Positions 1 to 4,257 of a stretch of 5,445 bases of DNA are shown here, in pieces. Origin of the DNA: Hippea sp. (lineage in GTDB: Bacteria; Campylobacterota_A; Desulfurellia; Desulfurellales; Hippeaceae); assembly GCA_015486705.1 (NCBI GenBank), contig WFRG01000009.1, forward strand, positions 1-5,445, written 5' to 3'. The notes below the pieces were generated by a model, which was given only the letters and a program-made list of their open reading frames with translations, was not told the origin of the DNA and did no database searches. The position numbers and the translations under genes were made by a program. Within the stretch, counting starts at the first letter, position 1. Each line of letters begins with the position of its first letter.

Positions 1-1
1 A

Positions 2-193
2 GCAATGCTTCCATACTGCAACGGGGTTTTGTTCTCCGGGCTTCACGCATTTGCACCACTTGTTAAGCATTTTTTAACGGACAAGCCCATAAAAATTGAA
101 GGTGAGCCACACATACAGATAGATGGCGATTACTTTTCAAAAACAAATGCAACTATCAAGTTAAGCGATCCAATAGACATTGTTGTACCATGA
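2..193 (+). CDS. Lipid kinase (diacylglycerol/sphingosine kinase family, YegS-like), C-terminal fragment
   Basis: An open frame enters from the left edge and ends at TGA 191-193, giving 63 complete codons with no start in context. The segment IEGEPHIQIDGDYF followed by alternating hydrophobic residues ending in DPIDIVVP resembles the last beta strands of the DAGK/LCB5 lipid kinase fold. Family members typically end there with a DGE-like turn and a 'P..l.vlvP' tail. They usually have about 290-310 residues, so roughly four fifths of the gene lies upstream, including the GGDGT-type nucleotide loop. The family phosphorylates diacylglycerol or related lipid alcohols with ATP at the inner face of the membrane. 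The ATG at 5 is very probably an internal methionine. The stop overlaps the start of the next gene by 4 nt (ATGA), so the two are co-translated. Only the tail is visible, so the assignment is moderately confident and the substrate is unknown. Confidence 0.62.
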   Translation, partial: AMLPYCNGVLFSGLHAFAPLVKHFLTDKPIKIEGEPHIQIDGDYFSKTNATIKLSDPIDIVVP

Positions 194-1056
194 GAAGGAT
201 AAAAGAAAACATCAGGCTATTTGATTACGTAAACTTGGCTTTTTATCTCTTTATGCTCACACTAATTTTAATCAATACGGACAAAATCCCCATGTCAGAT
301 GTAATGTTACTCATGTACCTGTCCATCATTGTTGGTACGGTATTCCTAATCGAAAACGAGCATATCAATAGTTTATTCAGGTTTTTGAGATTCTTTTACC
401 CCTATATCTTTATCGGCTTCGTTTTCGAATCCTTAGGCTTTATCGTCCCTTTTGTTAATCCACACAACAAGGATCAAATCTTAATAAGTATCGATCGATT
501 TATTTTAGGAAGAGATGCAGCCTTGATTTTCAACGTTTTCAACGCAAAAGGTATCGTTGACTACTTGCAAATCTCATACCTTGCATACTACGTCTTGCCC
601 ATTGTGATAATCCTTTACTTATACAAGAAAAACAAGATCAAGCGTTTAAGCTTTACCCTGTTTGCCCTATCGTTGGGCTATTACATTTCCTACTTAGGCT
701 ATATATTCTTGCCTGCCATCGGCCCAAGATACACATTGAGCTATCTAACACACATACCACTTCAGGGGGGGATTGTATTTAAGGTTGTGCATCCCATTCT
801 AAACTCGCTTGAGCACATAAAACAGGACTGCTTTCCCAGTGGTCATACAGAAATTTCGCTTCTTGTCTTTCTCTTGTTTTGGGAAGAGGACAAAAGAATT
901 GCCCTGTTGATCTTACCCATAGTCCTATCCCTTATACTTGCAACCTTAGTCTTAAGGTATCACTACTTTGCTGATGTTATCTCTGGTATAATTGTCTCAT
1001 TTTTTGTCTATTTTGTATCAAAGGCTATATTTTATCCAAAGAGAAAACTTTCTTAG
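190..1056 (+). CDS. PAP2/AUR1-like multi-pass membrane lipid phosphatase or phosphotransferase
   Basis: This is a 288-residue, strongly hydrophobic protein with about seven or eight likely membrane segments (near residues 11-30, 36-54, 66-88, 124-144, 151-175, 218-231, 236-255 and 260-280). It carries PAP2 superfamily motifs: PAIGPRY at 175-181, CFPSGHTEIS at 214-223 with the expected catalytic-pocket His219, and RYHYFADV at 256-263 with nucleophile-type His258 and Asp262. The IDRFILG stretch near 101-107 and the GPR motif are more like the AUR1/inositolphosphotransferase (PAP2_3) branch than like classic PgpB. The family removes or transfers a phosphate or phospho-headgroup on lipid or polyprenyl phosphates, with the active site facing the periplasm. 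The ATG overlaps the stop of the upstream lipid kinase and has no good Shine-Dalgarno, so translation is probably coupled. A run of seven G lies in codons 192-194. The substrate cannot be read from sequence; alternatives are PA/PGP phosphatase, undecaprenyl-PP phosphatase or a headgroup transferase. Confidence 0.85.
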   Translation: MRRIKENIRLFDYVNLAFYLFMLTLILINTDKIPMSDVMLLMYLSIIVGTVFLIENEHINSLFRFLRFFYPYIFIGFVFESLGFIVPFVNPHNKDQILISIDRFILGRDAALIFNVFNAKGIVDYLQISYLAYYVLPIVIILYLYKKNKIKRLSFTLFALSLGYYISYLGYIFLPAIGPRYTLSYLTHIPLQGGIVFKVVHPILNSLEHIKQDCFPSGHTEISLLVFLLFWEEDKRIALLILPIVLSLILATLVLRYHYFADVISGIIVSFFVYFVSKAIFYPKRKLS

Positions 1057-1795
1057 AGTTTTCAAAGGCAATTTTAGATATTTTTAATGGGTCTTCGTTT
1101 AAAATCCCAGCCATTTTCTCTATAACATACCTTATGTACATGGGCTCGTTTCTCTTGCCCCTCTTTGGCACTGGAGCAAGGTAAGGAGCATCCGTTTCAA
1201 AAACAACAAACTCAAGGGGCACATCTTTTATAACATCTTTTAAAATAGAATTCTTAAACGTCAACACGCCACCTATACCAAAGTACAAACCCAAATCAAG
1301 GCCAACCTTCAACAGCTTTTCACTGCCAGAAAAACAGTGTATAACACCCTTTATGTCCTTTTTAGAGCTCAAGATATCAACCATGTCGTTATCCGCATCG
1401 CGGCAATGTATGGAAACAGGCACATTATTCTCAATCGCCATGTCCAGAAAGTCAGAAAACACGTCCCTTTGCTTATTCCTCGGCGATAGATCGTAATAAT
1501 AGTCCAAGCCAATCTCACCAATACCAACACACTTTTCGTTTTTTAAGTGTTTTTGAGCAAGATCAAAGGCCTCACTATTCGCCGTTTTTGCGTCATGGGG
1601 ATGTATGCCAACCATATAGAAAAGTAGATCATATCTATCACACAAAGACTTTTTATTCTCAAAATCCTCTTTAACGGTGGACGGCATAATTATGGCTTTT
1701 ACACCATTTTCACGCGACCTTTTTATCACCTCATCCCTATCGTTATCGAACTCCTCCATATCCAAATGGCAATGGGTATCGATGATGTCATACAT
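1025..1795 (-). CDS. tatD: TatD-family metal-dependent hydrolase (probable DNase)
   Basis: The protein has 256 residues, normal for the TatD/YcfH family of TIM-barrel amidohydrolase-superfamily enzymes. Family signatures appear in order: DTHCHLD at 6-12 (metal ligands His8 and His10), GIHPHDA at 63-69, GEIGLDYYYD at 93-102 (bridging Glu94), SIHCRDA at 128-134 (His130), VIHCFSG at 151-157 (His153), GIGGVLTFKN at 173-182, and ETDAPYLAP at 200-208 (Asp202). All expected metal ligands are present, so it should be active. Characterised members are cytosolic Mg-dependent 3'-5' DNA exonucleases, and other activities such as D-aminoacyl-tRNA deacylation have been reported. The chosen ATG has a GAGGGA site 8 nt upstream and overlaps the end of pncB by 8 nt, so it is the last gene of the yggS-pncA-pncB-tatD operon. 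Its 3' end overlaps the convergent PAP2 gene by 32 nt. The family is certain, but the physiological role here is not. Confidence 0.95.
   Translation of the reverse strand: MYDIIDTHCHLDMEEFDNDRDEVIKRSRENGVKAIIMPSTVKEDFENKKSLCDRYDLLFYMVGIHPHDAKTANSEAFDLAQKHLKNEKCVGIGEIGLDYYYDLSPRNKQRDVFSDFLDMAIENNVPVSIHCRDADNDMVDILSSKKDIKGVIHCFSGSEKLLKVGLDLGLYFGIGGVLTFKNSILKDVIKDVPLEFVVFETDAPYLAPVPKRGKRNEPMYIRYVIEKMAGILNEDPLKISKIAFENSKKVFSLDKI
1043..1063. terminator. Weak hairpin at the convergent gene ends (candidate bidirectional terminator)
   Basis: GAAAACT at 1043-1049 is the exact inverted repeat of AGTTTTC at 1057-1063. The 7-nt loop contains the TAG stop of the PAP2 gene. It sits beside the 32-base overlap of two convergent genes, where a bidirectional terminator would be expected. 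However, the stem is short and AT-rich, there is no clean U tract on either side, and part of it codes for both proteins. It may be chance. Confidence 0.22.
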
Positions 1796-2936
1796 AGCGC
1801 AATTCCCTCAAGCACCTGTTCCTGATTGTTTTTACGTCCTCGCTGTTCACAATGATCTTGCCGTTCCTCATCTTGTACTCAAGCAGATCCTCCATCATGC
1901 CACCGCAATCGCACTGCCTACCCTCGGTTGTAAAAGGCACAACCTCGCTCTTTAAGCACTTATCGCATCTTAAAAAGCTCTTCGATCCAGAGATCTTGCC
2001 CTTCTTGGCTATTGGTCTGCCCTCTATCTCAACTATGTCCATTGAAAAATCTATTGTTGTAGCGCTGCTTATGCTTGTTCCTACGCCAAAGCCATCAGCC
2101 ACATCCACAATCTCAGCCACCGTATTTTCATCCAAGCCCCCGCTAACAAACAGCTGAACATGTTTTAATCCCCTTAAATCCAACTCCCATCTTAGTTCTT
2201 CCAAAATCTTCCTCATGTTGCCGCGCCTTGATGACGGTGTATCAAGCCTAACACCGGTCAGCCTTTTACCTAAAGCCTCAGCGACCCTTATGGTCTCTAA
2301 CTTTTCATCGCCAAACGTATCTATAAGAACAATCCTTGGTACATCAGGATCAACAACCTCGTCAAAGTACTTGGCAGCTTGTAGCGTATCACCGACGAGC
2401 AAAATCAAAGAATGTGGCATCGTCCCTGCCGGTTTCATGTTCAGTTTCTCCGCTGCGGCAACAGTGGAAAAACCATCACAACCACCAATGTACGCTGCAC
2501 GCTCTATGGCCGGTGCAACGGCCGGATGCATTCTCCTTGCACCAAAGGAAAGAACCGTTTTTTCTCCTGCAACCTTTTTAACCCTTGCAGCCTTTGTTGC
2601 AACACCCGATTCTTGGCACAAAAAACCCAGAATCGCCGTCTCATAAACGGCAAACCCAGAGTATTTACCCTCTATCTCAATAACAGGCTGATTTTCTCTG
2701 AATATGCTGCCTTCAGGAATAGCCCTAATACTGACCTCTTTGCCCTCCAAAAGCTCCAAAACCTCTTCTAATCCACAGAAAACCGCCCAATCGTAGTCCT
2801 TTGGCAGACCCTTAACCGTAATCTCGGCCTTAACGTTTTTGTCCAAATCCTTGGCCTCGATTATCTCAAGTGCCCTTTCAAAGTAAACATCCGTAACCTT
2901 TCCCGCTTTTATCGTTTCCTCATCGGCAATATACAT
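1788..2936 (-). CDS. pncB: Nicotinate phosphoribosyltransferase with C-terminal zinc ribbon
   Basis: This 382-residue protein makes nicotinate mononucleotide from nicotinate and PRPP, usually with ATP hydrolysis, in the Preiss-Handler NAD salvage route. An N-terminal substrate-entry domain ends in ENQPVIEIEGKYSGF (81-95). The type II PRTase barrel shows FGARRMHP (131-138), GTMPHS (171-176) with His175 at the position phosphorylated during the ATP-coupled cycle, LIDTFGDE (204-211), RLDTPSSRRG (230-239), VSGGLDE (264-270) and the phosphate-binding GVGTSIS (284-290). A C-terminal CxxC...CxC cluster (Cys324, Cys327, Cys342, Cys344) resembles the zinc-knuckle domain of the Thermoplasma-type enzyme and is absent from E. 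coli PncB. Compared with E. coli PncB (about 400 residues), this is the shorter archaeal/thermophile-like subfamily. The ATG has AAGGAG 10 nt upstream, directly after the pncA stop, so translation is probably coupled. The nicotinamidase just upstream in the operon supports a nicotinate rather than a nicotinamide substrate. Confidence 0.95.
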   Translation of the reverse strand: MYIADEETIKAGKVTDVYFERALEIIEAKDLDKNVKAEITVKGLPKDYDWAVFCGLEEVLELLEGKEVSIRAIPEGSIFRENQPVIEIEGKYSGFAVYETAILGFLCQESGVATKAARVKKVAGEKTVLSFGARRMHPAVAPAIERAAYIGGCDGFSTVAAAEKLNMKPAGTMPHSLILLVGDTLQAAKYFDEVVDPDVPRIVLIDTFGDEKLETIRVAEALGKRLTGVRLDTPSSRRGNMRKILEELRWELDLRGLKHVQLFVSGGLDENTVAEIVDVADGFGVGTSISSATTIDFSMDIVEIEGRPIAKKGKISGSKSFLRCDKCLKSEVVPFTTEGRQCDCGGMMEDLLEYKMRNGKIIVNSEDVKTIRNRCLRELRYV

Positions 2937-2954
2937 CTTTCACCCTCTCCTTCC

Positions 2955-3470
2955 TCACGTTAACTTTACGTTCAAAACGTTCTTAAATTGACCGATGGCG
3001 CACTCCCTTGATTTATCATCCAAAGCAGAAACACAGTTCAAAGGGATTTCAACCTTATAGCCACGCAGAATGGCGCTTGAAGCCGTATACAAAATGCAGA
3101 TGTTGATTACGCAACCCGTAATAATCAAATAATCCACACCCAAGCTCTTCAAAAGATCATCCAAGCTTGTTCTATAGAAGCCATCGTATGTTGTCTTTTT
3201 TACAATAAAGTCGTTCTCCTTCGGTGCAAGTTCATCCACAACTTGCGCACCCTTTGTCCCTTCGACACAGTGCTTGGGCCATATTTCAAACTCCTTATCG
3301 TTCTCGGCATGTGAGTCACAGACGTAGATAATTGGCGTCCCCTGCGATCTTTCTTTTTCCAACAAGGCCTTTATATTTGGAATGATCTTTTTGTTCTCCT
3401 CAACCTTCAGCGGCGCATCGTCCAACGTAAAGTCGTTCAACATATCAACGACCAAAACTGCTTTTTTCAT
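2955..3470 (-). CDS. pncA: Nicotinamidase-like cysteine hydrolase (isochorismatase superfamily)
   Basis: This 171-residue cytosolic hydrolase is predicted to convert nicotinamide to nicotinate and ammonia, feeding the NAPRTase encoded next. The catalytic triad is visible: Asp9 in VVDMLNDF, Lys92 in KKTTYDGF and Cys125 in TGCVINIC. A metal site typical of nicotinamidases rather than isochorismatases is also present: Asp52 and His54 in CDSHAEND, and His67 in the WPKHCVEGT block at 64-72. It is slightly short for the family (about 180-210), with a clipped C-terminus. The Thr usual two residues after the cis-peptide position (G-x-x-T-x-x-C) is Ile122 here. The start is supported by AAGGAGG at 3476-3482, 5 nt upstream, and overlaps the yggS stop by 4 nt (ATGA). 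Its stop is followed at once by the pncB ribosome binding site. Nicotinamidase is the best reading because of the metal motif and the neighbour. Another amide or a peroxy substrate is possible. Confidence 0.87.
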   Translation of the reverse strand: MKKAVLVVDMLNDFTLDDAPLKVEENKKIIPNIKALLEKERSQGTPIIYVCDSHAENDKEFEIWPKHCVEGTKGAQVVDELAPKENDFIVKKTTYDGFYRTSLDDLLKSLGVDYLIITGCVINICILYTASSAILRGYKVEIPLNCVSALDDKSRECAIGQFKNVLNVKLT

Positions 3471-4141
3471 CTCTGCCTCCTTGGTCCAAAAATAGCAGTG
3501 CCAACCCTCACAATATTGGCACCCTCTTCAATCGCAATCCTGTACGTATCAGACATGCCCATTGATAGGTACTCCATTTCAACATTTTCTATCTTCATGC
3601 CCTTTATATCATCAAACAACTTCTTCGTTAAACGAAAATATGGTCTTATCTTTTCAGGGTTCTCAACATTCGGCCCCATCGTCATCAAACCAACAACTTT
3701 GACATAGCTCAGTTTTGCTATTTTTTTCACCAAATCAACAACATCTTCCGGATAAACACCCGATTTTTGACTCTCCTTTGCAGAGTTAACCTCAATCAAA
3801 ATAGGCATAACCTTACCCAAATCCCCGTACCTCTTGTTCAATTCATAGGCAAAATCAAAATCGTCAACGGTTTCTATCATATCAACGATTTCCAAAACCC
3901 TTCTCTTTAAAAGGTCGTGCTTTTGGGTCTTCGTTGAACCTATGAAGTGCCACTCTGCGCTATTTTTAACAAGCGGATAAACCTTCTTAAGCTCGCTTAC
4001 GTAGTTTTCTCCTATTACCCTTATGCCAGCCTCAATGGCCTCGTCTATCTCTTCAGCCTTACGAGTCTTTGCAGCAGCCTCTAAGATTATGCCTTCCCCT
4101 ATCTCATTCAACAATTTCTTAACATTGTCCTTTATAGCCAT
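3467..4141 (-). CDS. yggS: YggS/PROSC-family PLP-binding protein (PLP homeostasis)
   Basis: This 224-residue protein has the alanine-racemase-like PLP barrel fold and belongs to the PLPBP family, which binds and buffers pyridoxal phosphate and has no proven catalytic activity. Visible family features are Lys25 in EAAAKTRKAEEI (the Schiff-base lysine, in place of the usual AVSKTKP), GENYVSE at 44-50, WHFIG at 64-68, EVNSAKESQKSG at 117-128, GLMTMGP at 151-157, LSMGMSDTY at 192-200 and the phosphate loop VRVGTAIFG at 211-219. The segment after HFIG reads STKTQK instead of the common (P/H/R)LQ.NK. The arm before the PLP lysine is about ten residues shorter than in E. coli. The start at 4141 is preferred because GGAGG lies 8 nt upstream. 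A longer in-frame TTG start at 4246 would add 35 poorly conserved hydrophobic residues and run through the divergent promoter. It is the first gene of the operon and overlaps pncA by 4 nt. Confidence 0.93.
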   Translation of the reverse strand: MAIKDNVKKLLNEIGEGIILEAAAKTRKAEEIDEAIEAGIRVIGENYVSELKKVYPLVKNSAEWHFIGSTKTQKHDLLKRRVLEIVDMIETVDDFDFAYELNKRYGDLGKVMPILIEVNSAKESQKSGVYPEDVVDLVKKIAKLSYVKVVGLMTMGPNVENPEKIRPYFRLTKKLFDDIKGMKIENVEMEYLSMGMSDTYRIAIEEGANIVRVGTAIFGPRRQR

Positions 4142-4149
4142 ATCTTTAC

Positions 4150-4154
4150 CCTCC
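4150..4154 (-). promoter_or_regulatory. Ribosome binding site that fixes the yggS start
   Basis: On the minus strand GGAGG lies 8 nt before the ATG at 4139-4141. It decides in favour of the 224-residue product over the 259-residue extension beginning at TTG 4246, which has no comparable site. Confidence 0.75.
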
Positions 4155-4161
4155 GCTTTGC

Positions 4162-4189
4162 AATATAGCACAATAAAGTAGAAATTCAA
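4162..4189 (-). promoter_or_regulatory. Candidate sigma-70-type promoter of the yggS-pncA-pncB-tatD operon
   Basis: Read on the minus strand, TTGAAT (complement of 4184-4189, 4 of 6 matches) is followed after 16 nt by TATATT (complement of 4162-4167, 5 of 6). A TG one base upstream of TATATT makes an extended -10. Transcription would start near 4155, leaving a very short leader with the GGAGG site almost at the 5' end. A weaker alternative further upstream, TTGTCA then TACCAT with a 16-nt spacer, would give a longer leader. The calls are by eye only. Confidence 0.45.
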
Positions 4190-4198
4190 GCATAGCAA

Positions 4199-4228
4199 TT
4201 GACTTCTAAGGTAAGTTAATGGTATCTT
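4199..4228 (+). promoter_or_regulatory. Candidate sigma-70-type promoter of the DUF39 gene
   Basis: TTGACT at 4199-4204 (5 of 6 matches to the -35 consensus) is followed after 18 nt by TATCTT at 4223-4228 (4 of 6). TG at 4220-4221 forms an extended -10. Transcription would begin near 4235, giving a leader of about 23 nt that includes the AAGGAGG site. It would leave only about 5 nt before the alternative ATG at 4240, which supports the TTG start. The -35 boxes of the two divergent promoters are separated by only 9 nt. Confidence 0.5.
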
Positions 4229-4244
4229 TCGCAATAAAAATGAC

Positions 4245-4251
4245 AAGGAGG
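4245..4251 (+). promoter_or_regulatory. Strong Shine-Dalgarno that selects a TTG start for the DUF39 gene
   Basis: A full AAGGAGG is spaced 6 nt from TTG 4258-4260. An in-frame ATG at 4240 lies upstream of, and reads through, this site, and no Shine-Dalgarno precedes that ATG. The TTG is therefore the likelier start. Confidence 0.8.
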
Positions 4252-4257
4252 CAAAAA

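Noticed and set aside
5..193. Reading the first frame as a complete 62-residue small protein
   Set aside because: The frame is open to the window edge, no ribosome binding site is visible before ATG 5, and the sequence resembles the C-terminal strands of a larger lipid kinase.
1677..1955. 92-codon plus-strand frame across the pncB-tatD junction
   Set aside because: It is antisense to the ends of two well-supported genes and has no ribosome binding site or recognisable domain.
2215..2646. 143-codon open frame on the plus strand opposite pncB, with other open frames nearby
   Set aside because: It lies wholly antisense to a strongly conserved gene, has no recognisable domain or ribosome binding site, and its serine/alanine-rich composition is that of a reverse-frame shadow.
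3721..3727. Seven-base A/T run in yggS as a slippage site
   Set aside because: Such A/T runs are expected by chance in lysine-rich genes of AT-leaning genomes. It simply encodes part of VKKIAK.
3467..4246. Longer 259-residue yggS form starting at TTG 4246
   Set aside because: The extra 35 residues do not look like the family, no ribosome binding site precedes that TTG, and the extension crosses the likely promoters. ATG 4141 has GGAGG at 8 nt and gives a normal family length.
4142..4257. Riboswitch or leader RNA in the divergent spacer (for example a SAM or NAD-related element)
   Set aside because: The spacer is only 116 bases and shared by two promoters. Predicted leaders are about 15-25 nt, too short for a known aptamer, and no strong stem is visible.
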